Positions 8,862 through 16,244 of a DNA stretch of 25,217 nt are shown in pieces. The translations under genes and the position numbers were made by a program. Source of the stretch: Caryophanales bacterium UBA4694 (GTDB lineage: Bacteria; Bacillota_I; Bacilli_A; RFN20; CAG-288); assembly GCA_002404835.1 (NCBI GenBank), contig DHKM01000060.1, positions 1-25,217 on the forward strand. Reading direction: 5' to 3'. Under the pieces are notes generated by a model. That model worked only from the letters and a program-made list of their open reading frames with translations. It was not told the DNA's origin and did no database searches. Every line of letters begins with the position of its first letter. The first letter of the stretch is position 1.

Positions 8862-8895
8862 AAATCCCGGCATAAACAACAGTGTCGGGATTTTT
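8862..8895. terminator. Bidirectional terminator between convergent genes
   Basis: AAATCCCGGCA (8862-8872) pairs with TGTCGGGATTT (8883-8893) with one G-T pair. A T run (8891-8895) follows on the plus strand and a T-rich run on the minus strand. It ends the lipoprotein gene from the left and overlaps the stop codon of the YolD-like gene from the right. Confidence 0.88.
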
Positions 8896-9319
8896 AATAG
8901 GATTTATCTTCTTCGATTATTTTTATATCATCGATGTCATCAAATGCAATCTTTGTTCCGTCATCGAAAATGACAGTTTTGCTTTCTTCATCGATTCTAC
9001 GGAAATTACCTTTATAGGTTTTATAATACCCTCCTGCTTTCTTTGCGTCTTTTTCAAAATATAGAATTGATATTTGTGCTTTTTTCTTTTCTGAAAGTTC
9101 TGTCAGAATAGAACGAATTCGGTCTTTTTCCTCTTCAACCATAACCTTCCGTTCTTCTATCTGACGTTCTTCTTCCTGAATGGAATCCTCATATCCGTCC
9201 AAGGCACTGAATGGCATGAACTGAGCCGCCCTTTTCTCCATGGGCATCCTTTTATGATGCCTAAGATCAGGTCTTTGAATTTCATATATTTCGCTGTAAT
9301 CGTGAATATCCTGTTTCAC
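8894..9319 (-). CDS. YolD-like protein, partner of the Y-family polymerase
   Basis: A 141-residue protein with the YolD-like signature RAAQFMPFSALDGYEDSI (about residues 30-47). A Glu/Lys/Arg-rich helix and a small beta-rich C-terminal part (GNFRRID...VIFDDGTKIAFDDI) follow. Such proteins commonly sit beside UvrX/DinB-type translesion polymerases in Bacillota and have been proposed to be functional counterparts of UmuD; the mechanism is not settled. The start is GTG at 9319, which shares GTGA with the stop of the polymerase gene, so translation is coupled. It is the last gene of the six-gene minus-strand operon and ends inside the bidirectional terminator. Confidence 0.85.
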   Translation of the reverse strand: MKQDIHDYSEIYEIQRPDLRHHKRMPMEKRAAQFMPFSALDGYEDSIQEEERQIEERKVMVEEEKDRIRSILTELSEKKKAQISILYFEKDAKKAGGYYKTYKGNFRRIDEESKTVIFDDGTKIAFDDIDDIKIIEEDKSY

Positions 9320-10845
9320 GCTTTATGGCCTCCTATTTCCTTGTTTCTCTCTTTTCCGGTTGCTTCTTTTTTGCAGTCGACCAATTTAAGTACAGCATTC
9401 TTCCCATATTTTTTCTTGATGTCAAAAATCGCTTTCTGAACCTGGTACTCCTTTTCCCTATCTTCTTTTTCTTCTTTTTCCTTTTCTTCTCTTTTTTCAT
9501 TGTCTTCGAAAAGAGAAAGCTGGACCTCGGTATCTTCCACGCTTGTCTCGTCCTTCAAGTTTAAAGCAACCACACGAATTTTTCTGATAAGAAGCCTCGG
9601 ATCAGAAACGGCATCATAGATTCTGAGAAAGCCTTGGACAAGTTCTTTGGTCGAAGAAGTATTATGCTCGAACAGATAGTTCCCATGTCCTGGCTTGATG
9701 ACTTTTCTTCCCAAATAATCCTCCGTTGTCTCACCCGAATAGGAAGTAAAGATTTCCAGGTTCTTCACATCATAATCAAGCACAAGCTCGATTTCCCTGG
9801 TAACCTTCTTTTTTTCGAACAGGGCCATGGATAGACTGTCCGCCATTTCCGTAACGATGGTCCTAGCCTCTTGAAATCCGTATGGTTGATGTAGAACCTG
9901 ACCAATGGACATGCTGTTAGTGCTTGGATGATATTTCTTGATATCCGAAATGGTCGTCGGTTCTTCTCCCCAGGCATGATCGATCAGGAGTTCCGCATTG
10001 ACTCCGAATTTAGAGAAAAGCAGGTTTTCGTTATAATAGTCTTCATCTTTTCCGATAGAGCATTTGGCAATATCTCCCATAGTATAAAGACCGAGTGATT
10101 CTAGTTTTTCCTGGTATCCTCGTCCAACTCTCCAAAAATCCTTCAAAGGCCGGTGGGTCCAAAGTTCTTTCCGGTAGCTCAGCTCATCAAGCTGTGCGAT
10201 TCTGACTCCGTCTTTGTCGGCTGGCACATGTTTAGCCAGAATGTCCATGGCAACTTTTGCCAAATACAGGTTTGTTCCGATCCCGGCTGTTGCCGTAATT
10301 CCGGTATTCTTCAAAACGTCCCGTATCATCAACATAGCCATCTGATGAGCAGTCATCCTACTTGGTCCAAGATAATCGGTAACATCCATGAAAACCTCGT
10401 CTATGGAATAGACGTGGATATCCTCCTTGGCCACATATTTAAGATAAATCGAGTAGATTTTACTGCTGACATCGATATAGTCCTGCATGTGCGGGGTGGC
10501 TGCAATATAACACAGTTTCAATTCCGGAAACCGGCTTAGAATCCGACTATCGTATCCTTCGCCGGAAAAAGAATGCAGCCTTGTTTTCTTTAATCGTTCC
10601 CGATTGATTTCTTCGACTTTCTGCACCACTTCAAAAAGCCTTGCCCTTCCACCGATTCCATACTGTTTCAAAGCAGGTGAGACAGCAAGGCAGATGGTCT
10701 TTTCCGTCCTTGAGACATCGGCTACGACAAGATTGGTCGTCAAAGGATCGAGATGCCTCCTTACACACTCCACGGAGGCATAAAAGGACTTCAGGTCGAT
10801 ACAAATATACGTTCTTTTCTTTCCGTTCATCATTTCCCTAATCAT
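9316..10845 (-). CDS. Y-family DNA polymerase (UmuC/DinB-like translesion polymerase)
   Basis: A 509-residue Y-family polymerase for bypass of damaged template bases. The catalytic acids are Asp17 in DLKSFYASVE and Asp149/Glu150 in SIDE, with Tyr22 at the steric-gate position. A helix-hairpin-helix-like thumb stretch (RPLKDFWRVGRGYQEKL) and a little-finger domain follow. After a Glu/Lys-rich linker (about 445-465) comes the tail KKYGKNA...ERNKEIGGHKA, typical of the Bacillota UvrX-like subgroup. It starts one base after the nuclease stop (TGA-T-ATG). A second start, MMNGKK at about 10833, is possible and neither has a strong Shine-Dalgarno. No GAACnnnnGTTC SOS box is visible close upstream. 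Confidence 0.93.
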   Translation of the reverse strand: MIREMMNGKKRTYICIDLKSFYASVECVRRHLDPLTTNLVVADVSRTEKTICLAVSPALKQYGIGGRARLFEVVQKVEEINRERLKKTRLHSFSGEGYDSRILSRFPELKLCYIAATPHMQDYIDVSSKIYSIYLKYVAKEDIHVYSIDEVFMDVTDYLGPSRMTAHQMAMLMIRDVLKNTGITATAGIGTNLYLAKVAMDILAKHVPADKDGVRIAQLDELSYRKELWTHRPLKDFWRVGRGYQEKLESLGLYTMGDIAKCSIGKDEDYYNENLLFSKFGVNAELLIDHAWGEEPTTISDIKKYHPSTNSMSIGQVLHQPYGFQEARTIVTEMADSLSMALFEKKKVTREIELVLDYDVKNLEIFTSYSGETTEDYLGRKVIKPGHGNYLFEHNTSSTKELVQGFLRIYDAVSDPRLLIRKIRVVALNLKDETSVEDTEVQLSLFEDNEKREEKEKEEKEDREKEYQVQKAIFDIKKKYGKNAVLKLVDCKKEATGKERNKEIGGHKA

Positions 10846-10846
10846 A

Positions 10847-12547
10847 TCAAATCAGCATCTTCAGCTTTTCAAAAGAGTTACTTCCCTGAAGTTCTTCCTC
10901 GAGGTTGATTCCAAGATAATAGATCCTATCCCACTTTTCGGGAAGTTCCGTGGGAATAATCATCGGGAAAATCAAAATGACTTTATCTACTTTCCCAAGA
11001 TCAAGATGATTATCCTTATCCAAATATCCGAGTTGCATATAGTCAAAAAGAGTATAGGTAATATCTTCGTTAAGTGGTCCTATGATATTGCGATAAGGGA
11101 TGTATTTAACTTCCAAAACGACCTGCTTCTTCAGCTTTCCGCTGTTGATATCATAGTACTCAAGAAGATAATCCGGGGAAGTATGCCTGGAATTGATGGA
11201 CACAGTTTCTTCTTTTCCGGCTTTTTGGATGTTTTGGCAATACTTTCCGTATAAGACACGGACCTTCTCGTTCTGGTTCTGATAATAGAAAACAGACTGA
11301 TTTTCAGTAAAATCCAAAAAGGAATTCACATTCGTAGAAGAAAGAAAATAGCCTTTGTCCTTCAAAGCCATATCAAGAAGATAAAAGCCATAATACTCAA
11401 AAAGCAAAGAGGATTTCAGTCTTATATGGGAAGCCTGATTTTTCTTGGGCTTGGATTGGATCTGGTGCATCAGATCTCTAAGATATTTTTCCAAGGCATC
11501 CACTCTTAGATAGGACTGATATTCATTTCCGGCATCGACTTCCTTGAACTCATCCTTTTGCAAGAAAAAGAAAACGGAATCAATATATTTTTCAATCCAT
11601 TCCAATAGTCCATTGATATACTTTATGGACTGAAAATAATGGTTTCGCTTCGCATCCAAGGACTTGATATGATTGGTCTCAAGAATTTTATCGGCACTTG
11701 AGAATTTTATTTTTTTGTTCCTGTTTGCTTTTTTGATTTCCTCATCACACTCATTTACAATCAGGATAAAAGTAGCCTTCTTGTCCTGTATTTCACGTTC
11801 CTTGAGTTTGAGAAAACGATAGAAAGCCAAAAGGGTTCTCTTTGTTCTTCGATTTAGAGGCGTATCATAGGAGAAATTTTTCTTTCTGACAAATCGTTTT
11901 CCGTATTTTGCCGGCTTCATCAAAGAAAGACGGACTGATTTTGCATCCTGTCTGGAAAGATTGTCCGAACGGACATAATCGTTTCGACATTCCTGTTCCA
12001 TATGAATGACAAACCATTCCATTTTGATTCTAAAGCGTTCATATTCTGAACGGAGTTTTTCAAACATGGAAAAAAAGGTATCCGAATCTGTAGAGGTCTT
12101 ATCTTCCTTTTCAGAAAAATGAAAGATATCAAGACTGATTCCGGATATCATGCTTTCCAGTCTTTGGATCATAGAATCCTGGCCGGCTTTACTTACGCCG
12201 CTGATGCACTGGACATCGAAAAAGGCGTGGATGCTTTTCTGTTCTGTCTCAACAGTGATTTCATGCTTTCCAGAGAAATAACCAAGAGATTTTTCTCCTC
12301 CTGAAATCAAATATTGGATGCCGGGTTTCAGTTTCAGAAGATTTCTCGGACACTCCAAAGCCAGCCACTGATTATCTTCAGAAAGGTAATATGCTTGGGG
12401 ACATTCTAAGCTTACAATGGCTTTGCAATCAGGATGAATCTTGAGATAAACGGTATCATTTTCTTTGAAAGAGAAAATGCAGCTTTGGTCTTGAATGTTG
12501 GAAAGCGAAATCGTTACTGGCGTATAGTTGTTCTGTAAAAATTCCAT
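10847..12547 (-). CDS. McrC-like DUF2357/PD-(D/E)XK nuclease subunit
   Basis: A 566-residue protein with the architecture of McrC-type proteins paired with McrB GTPases. The N-terminal beta-rich and helical part (about 1-400) fits DUF2357 and includes YDTPLNRRTKRTLLAFYRFL. The C-terminal PD-(D/E)XK nuclease has SPDYLLEYY (Asp459) and VVLEVKY (Glu479, Lys481), with a Gln in DYMQLGY downstream. It should be the DNA- or RNA-cleaving subunit activated by the neighbouring AAA+ motor. The start is uncertain: ATG 12547 lies one base after the McrB stop (TAA-T-ATG), while ATG 12559 and TTG 12565 overlap it; none has a clear Shine-Dalgarno. The polymerase gene has the same one-base spacing. Intact active-site residues suggest it is functional. 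Confidence 0.85.
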   Translation of the reverse strand: MEFLQNNYTPVTISLSNIQDQSCIFSFKENDTVYLKIHPDCKAIVSLECPQAYYLSEDNQWLALECPRNLLKLKPGIQYLISGGEKSLGYFSGKHEITVETEQKSIHAFFDVQCISGVSKAGQDSMIQRLESMISGISLDIFHFSEKEDKTSTDSDTFFSMFEKLRSEYERFRIKMEWFVIHMEQECRNDYVRSDNLSRQDAKSVRLSLMKPAKYGKRFVRKKNFSYDTPLNRRTKRTLLAFYRFLKLKEREIQDKKATFILIVNECDEEIKKANRNKKIKFSSADKILETNHIKSLDAKRNHYFQSIKYINGLLEWIEKYIDSVFFFLQKDEFKEVDAGNEYQSYLRVDALEKYLRDLMHQIQSKPKKNQASHIRLKSSLLFEYYGFYLLDMALKDKGYFLSSTNVNSFLDFTENQSVFYYQNQNEKVRVLYGKYCQNIQKAGKEETVSINSRHTSPDYLLEYYDINSGKLKKQVVLEVKYIPYRNIIGPLNEDITYTLFDYMQLGYLDKDNHLDLGKVDKVILIFPMIIPTELPEKWDRIYYLGINLEEELQGSNSFEKLKMLI

Positions 12548-12548
12548 A

Positions 12549-14519
12549 TTATCTGGCATAGGCAAAGCGTTTTAATTCAAAAGATTTGTTTTTGACATCC
12601 TGTTTGCATAATTCGAAATCGGATATCTCTGTATATTGATCGAAAAGTTTATACAATTTGGAATCCTTGTATTTATCCGGCGTTAGAACAAGATCAATAA
12701 TATACTCTTCCGGTCCTCTTATTTTTCTCATGATTGTCTGATGGATGGCATAATCAAAGGCTTTACGAACGGAAAATTCGTTTCCATCTACTTGATTGGC
12801 TTTGTTAAATCCGTCAACCGCACTTGTAAGATATATAGCGATATTCCTGGCGTTTCTGAATGAAATCCCTTTTTGAGAGTCGCTTTCATTAAGGATTCGA
12901 TCGAACTCATCGAAAAACTCGCGCTGTTTTGGATCAAATACACTGATATAATCGAGCACAGAGCGATCTTCGGCTTTGAACAGTCGCTTCAATTCGCCTC
13001 TTCCATTCATATATTTCGGGGTATTCTTATTCATAAGGATTCTTGATCCGCTGAAGCGGTCAAAAGTAGCTTTTTTCAAATTGATGACAAACGATCGGTC
13101 AAGTAATCTGTCTGAGAGTTCCTTTGTGGTCTCATCAAGATTGATCGTGCCGACAAAAATGATATTATCCAGAATCGAAATCGAGGATGGGAATTCATTT
13201 CCATTTTTGCAGGGAAGCGATTTATCATAAAGGTGAAGTACCCTATCCTGTCCGTCTCTTTCAAGGATGGACATAAACGGAGCAAACCAGTACTCGATTC
13301 TAGAAAGATTCATCTCATCGAAAATAACCATATGCATTTTAGTCGGATTGTCTTTGGCATGCTTAAGAAAAGAAACAAGCCCTGTATCAGAGGGAATATA
13401 GTTATCCGAAGAAGGATCATAGAACCCAAGGACGTCGCTTGGTTCTGTATAAGACGGGGAAACGGTAACAAAAAGCAAAGTCTGCTTTTCTTCAGACATA
13501 TTGAAAAACCTAGCATATTCTAAAGGAAGTCTGGTTTTTCCTGTTCCAGACATTCCAGCAAGGATGGTCAAAAGGCCGGTCTTTATGCAGGCGTGAAAAT
13601 TGAAGATATCATCCGGATAATAATAAAGGTTCCTTGCTTTCGTATATTCAACAAATTGATTCAACGCGGAAGCAGTGTCGCTTTCCATGGATTGGACGGA
13701 GGCTTCCTCCAAAGAGGAAATCGTATCCGACTCTTTTTCCATAGGTTTGCTTTCGATTTTCGTTACCTGATTAAGTGTAGTCTTTTCCAAGAAGGCATAG
13801 GAGGATCTATCATCTGGGTATAAAAGAAGATTTTCTTTTCGGAATGTCTCTTCATCGAATTCAAATTCGATGAATTTTCCTCCCTCTTTTCTTTGACAGT
13901 TGAAGCAACTATGAGGAGAGAATGTGAGGTCAACGGAAATCAAACGATTCTGATAAAGAAGATACATCGGAGCACCATAGACGCTTCTATCAAAAGAGGT
14001 CAAGGAAATCACTTTGCCATCTTTTAGTTGCTGATAACTGATGGAATCGATGAGGGGCAGAACAAAATAACGTGGATTGGTATTCGGAACATCAAAAAAG
14101 CGTACCTTTCCCAATTTGTTGAAGTTTTTATAGATGATGTTGCTTTTGTTGCTGGCTTTATAGAAGGGATAAAAGAGAATCATCTTGTTCTTTGTTTTCT
14201 CTTCGATGAATTTGGCTTGCTCCGCAGCAGAAAGTTCAGAATCTACAAAGGGGTAATTCTTCTCTCCAATCAAAGATAAAAATGCATCCCCTGTTATTGT
14301 GAAATAAGGGTAAGTATCTAAACCATATCTCCAAAAACTGCTTTCGTTCTTGAGAACAAGGTCGGGTTCATCCGAAATCGGTTCAAAAAAACACTGGAGA
14401 TAAAAATGCTCCATACTTGTAGCACATTCGGATTTAACAAACCGAGCCAAACAGCAGTGATGCTCTCTTGAATCAAGAAGTCCTTCTAGCGGATCGGGAT
14501 TTTCATAAAAGTCATCCAT
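12549..14519 (-). CDS. McrB-like AAA+ NTPase of a McrBC-type restriction system
   Basis: A 656-residue protein. The C-terminal AAA+ domain (about 300-600) has Walker A GMSGTGKT (322-329) and Walker B VIFDE (398-402), followed by the McrB-specific MNLSRIEYWF. Sensor GTINLDETT (Asn460) and the arginine-finger stretch LSDRLLDRS come next. McrB proteins form rings that use GTP or ATP and drive McrC nuclease. The N-terminal 290 residues are not a domain I recognise; by analogy they would recognise the target. They contain a HHCC pair (20-23) and HSCFNC (203-208), possibly metal-binding. An acidic linker (about 255-285) joins the halves. The start ATG shares TAATG with the upstream stop. Confidence 0.88.
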   Translation of the reverse strand: MDDFYENPDPLEGLLDSREHHCCLARFVKSECATSMEHFYLQCFFEPISDEPDLVLKNESSFWRYGLDTYPYFTITGDAFLSLIGEKNYPFVDSELSAAEQAKFIEEKTKNKMILFYPFYKASNKSNIIYKNFNKLGKVRFFDVPNTNPRYFVLPLIDSISYQQLKDGKVISLTSFDRSVYGAPMYLLYQNRLISVDLTFSPHSCFNCQRKEGGKFIEFEFDEETFRKENLLLYPDDRSSYAFLEKTTLNQVTKIESKPMEKESDTISSLEEASVQSMESDTASALNQFVEYTKARNLYYYPDDIFNFHACIKTGLLTILAGMSGTGKTRLPLEYARFFNMSEEKQTLLFVTVSPSYTEPSDVLGFYDPSSDNYIPSDTGLVSFLKHAKDNPTKMHMVIFDEMNLSRIEYWFAPFMSILERDGQDRVLHLYDKSLPCKNGNEFPSSISILDNIIFVGTINLDETTKELSDRLLDRSFVINLKKATFDRFSGSRILMNKNTPKYMNGRGELKRLFKAEDRSVLDYISVFDPKQREFFDEFDRILNESDSQKGISFRNARNIAIYLTSAVDGFNKANQVDGNEFSVRKAFDYAIHQTIMRKIRGPEEYIIDLVLTPDKYKDSKLYKLFDQYTEISDFELCKQDVKNKSFELKRFAYAR

Positions 14520-15385
14520 TATTTTTCATCCTCCAAGAATCGAACAAAAACATAGGATTTTAGAATCATGGATTCAGCTGCTTCGTAGTCTCCTTTATCC
14601 GTTTTTTCTTTGATTTCCTCAATAAGAAGCAGAAGATTTTCTTTGGTCATATCTGGAAAATCTTTGACTTTTAGAGACGTACCCATTTGAATATAAGAAA
14701 CAAATTTTTCTTTAAGCTTGGCCAATTCTTGTTGATAGCTATCATTCAGCTTCTGCAGTTTGTCGTTTTCTTCTTTCAGTCTTTGATTTTCCTGATCTGT
14801 CTTTTCCTCTTTCTCTGCGCATTTTTCTTCATTTATCGATGCTTTTGATTCTGCTGGGATTTCTTTATTCGAATCTGCCAAGGCAATTGCCTCTTTTTTC
14901 TCTTTTTTTGTATTTGGATAGGCTTCATTTCTCAACTCTTCCAATTTTTCCAAAGGAATATTTCGATTCAAAAAAAGCACCTCAAGAAGAGCCTTAAAAT
15001 AGAAGTTAGGATAATTCTCGATGGCTTGTTCCAATTCACTGTAATCAACATTTCCAACAAGATTTTGAGATTTCAGAAGTGTTCTAAGAATCTTCTGTTC
15101 ATACTCATAAAGAAGCGTCTCGTCTTTGTGTTCATTGTTATAAATATAGGTCCCACAGAAGTCCATGACGACCTCCATTTTCGGATTATCCACATTTGTG
15201 CAGCGATAAAGCTTGCTATTCCTGATTTCCTTTTCTTTTTTATGCAGAGAAAGATACTTAATTAAGATACTTTTTGCTTTTGCTTCTCCGATGAAATCAT
15301 AAGTAAGTTTTACAAAATCCTCAGAAGAAATCTTAGCAAAACTCTCAAATTTCAAAAACATAGGCTTGCTATTCTTTGATGACAT
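14519..15385 (-). CDS. Coiled-coil protein of the McrBC-like operon, unknown function
   Basis: A 288-residue protein with no recognised domain. Residues 1-160 look globular and helical. A Lys/Glu-rich linker (about 160-195) leads to a heptad-like coiled coil (ENQRLKEENDKLQKLNDSYQ and on, about 197-228), then a helical C-terminus rich in Glu and Leu. GGAGG stands 9 bases before the ATG at 15385, which overlaps the upstream gene by 17 bases; the stop overlaps the mcrB-like start by one base. Coiled-coil proteins accompany several McrBC-type systems, for example those described as CoCoNuTs, so it may be an assembly or sensor subunit. That is inference from position and shape. Confidence 0.8.
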   Translation of the reverse strand: MSSKNSKPMFLKFESFAKISSEDFVKLTYDFIGEAKAKSILIKYLSLHKKEKEIRNSKLYRCTNVDNPKMEVVMDFCGTYIYNNEHKDETLLYEYEQKILRTLLKSQNLVGNVDYSELEQAIENYPNFYFKALLEVLFLNRNIPLEKLEELRNEAYPNTKKEKKEAIALADSNKEIPAESKASINEEKCAEKEEKTDQENQRLKEENDKLQKLNDSYQQELAKLKEKFVSYIQMGTSLKVKDFPDMTKENLLLLIEEIKEKTDKGDYEAAESMILKSYVFVRFLEDEK

Positions 15386-15797
15386 CAGACATTTCCTCCA
15401 TCATTCGTTTTTTCATTTCCCCGACATAATCATTAATGTTCTTCTGAATCAGTTTCTTTCTAATTCGTTTTACCGTCTGAGCTGGTTCTATTACCTTTTC
15501 TACTATCTTGTCTACAGCTTTTGGTGGGTTTACGGGAATAGATAATTTCTTACTGTTATGAGGATCAAAACAAAGCCTTTCCAAAGGAATATAGTCTTCT
15601 CCTTTTAAAATAAGCAATTCAATGAAACATGGACCATTTGTACCAATTTCATATAAAATGTCTTGCTCAGAAATAATCATTTTTTCATATTTTCCTGTAG
15701 CAAGATTGTGAATCATAATGGAATCCGTGTTGTAAACAGTCTTCACTTCTTTGCTGATGATCAACTGTAAATTGTTTTGTTGAATATAAACGTTCAT
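15369..15797 (-). CDS. Small first-gene protein of the McrBC-like operon, unknown function
   Basis: A 142-residue protein. The first 95 residues alternate hydrophobic and polar residues (VYIQQNNLQLIIS..., GPCFIELLILKG) and look beta-rich, possibly a beta-sandwich. The last 45 residues are basic and helical (KRIRKKLIQKN...MKKRMMEEM). A TTG at 15815 also opens the frame, but the ATG at 15797 has a GAG-type site about 8 bases upstream and is preferred; the site is weak. It leads the six-gene operon and overlaps the next gene by 17 bases, so it is probably an essential part of that system. No homologue is recognised from sequence alone. Confidence 0.7.
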   Translation of the reverse strand: MNVYIQQNNLQLIISKEVKTVYNTDSIMIHNLATGKYEKMIISEQDILYEIGTNGPCFIELLILKGEDYIPLERLCFDPHNSKKLSIPVNPPKAVDKIVEKVIEPAQTVKRIRKKLIQKNINDYVGEMKKRMMEEMSDVIKE

Positions 15798-15859
15798 TTT
15801 TTCACTCGTTTCCAAGCATATATTTTACCATATATCCTTTTGTTCTTTATACTATTATC

Positions 15860-15888
15860 ATTATATCAAAGGAGTCATAAAAAGGAAA
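15860..15888 (-). promoter_or_regulatory. Possible promoter of the McrBC-like/polymerase operon
   Basis: A perfect -10 TATAAT (revcomp at 15860-15865) with a 17-base spacer to a poor -35 TTTCCT (15883-15888). It lies about 60 bases ahead of the first gene. No LexA-type GAACnnnnGTTC palindrome was seen between 15800 and 15980. Confidence 0.35.
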
Positions 15889-15977
15889 TGAGGTAAGAAA
15901 AACCTGGAACCATTATAATGTTTGTCTATGCCAAGATCAGAGTTTTTATCGGAAATGTACTAGATCTAAAGCAATTC

Positions 15978-16003
15978 AAAAAAACACCTCCAAGAAGGAG
16001 GTG
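15978..16003 (-). terminator. Rho-independent terminator after the initiator tRNA
   Basis: On the minus strand CACCTCC (revcomp 15997-16003) pairs with GGAGGTG (revcomp 15985-15991) around a 5-base loop and is followed by seven T (15978-15984). It lies about 10 bases past the tRNA 3' end. Confidence 0.88.
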
Positions 16004-16012
16004 ATATAAACT

Positions 16013-16087
16013 TGGTAGCGGGGGCAGGATTCGGACCTACGGCCTCCAGGTTATGAGCCTGACGAGCTACCACTGCTCTACCCCGCG
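16013..16087 (-). tRNA. tRNA-Met (CAT), initiator type
   Basis: A 75-base cloverleaf with encoded CCA (revcomp 16013-16015). The acceptor is C1 then GCGGGG pairing with CCCCGC, leaving C1 opposite T72; an unpaired 1-72 position is the mark of formyl-methionine initiator tRNA, though the usual partner is A72. D-arm is GAGC/GCTC and the anticodon loop CTCATAA. The anticodon stem TCAGG/CCTGG has two of the three G-C pairs typical of initiators, with A29-T41 as the third. The T-loop reads TCCGAAT instead of TTCGAAT, so position 55 is C. It has its own promoter and terminator. Confidence 0.9.
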
Positions 16088-16104
16088 ATATATGTAGCTT
16101 GTAT

Positions 16105-16133
16105 AATATACTCTCAAAAACATATAATTTCAA
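16105..16133 (-). promoter_or_regulatory. Promoter of the initiator tRNA
   Basis: Minus strand -35 TTGAAA (revcomp 16128-16133), exactly 17 bases, -10 TATATT (revcomp 16105-16110). It lies about 17 bases from the mature 5' end, which fits a tRNA promoter. Confidence 0.75.
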
Positions 16134-16192
16134 GGAAAAAAATCGAAAATTCGATGTAACCGGTTTGATTGTTCCATTTTTTCTACCTTTAC

Positions 16193-16220
16193 TTGATTCT
16201 TTACTCTTATATGATATAGT
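16193..16220 (+). promoter_or_regulatory. Promoter of the ATP-grasp gene
   Basis: TTGATT (16193-16198), 16-base spacer, TATAGT (16215-16220), about 25 bases before the start codon at 16245. Confidence 0.6.
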
Positions 16221-16244
16221 CTAACTTAATCGAAGGGCTTAACT

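Noticed and set aside
15800..15980. SOS control of the McrBC/polymerase operon
   Set aside because: No GAACnnnnGTTC palindrome could be found by eye in the upstream region.
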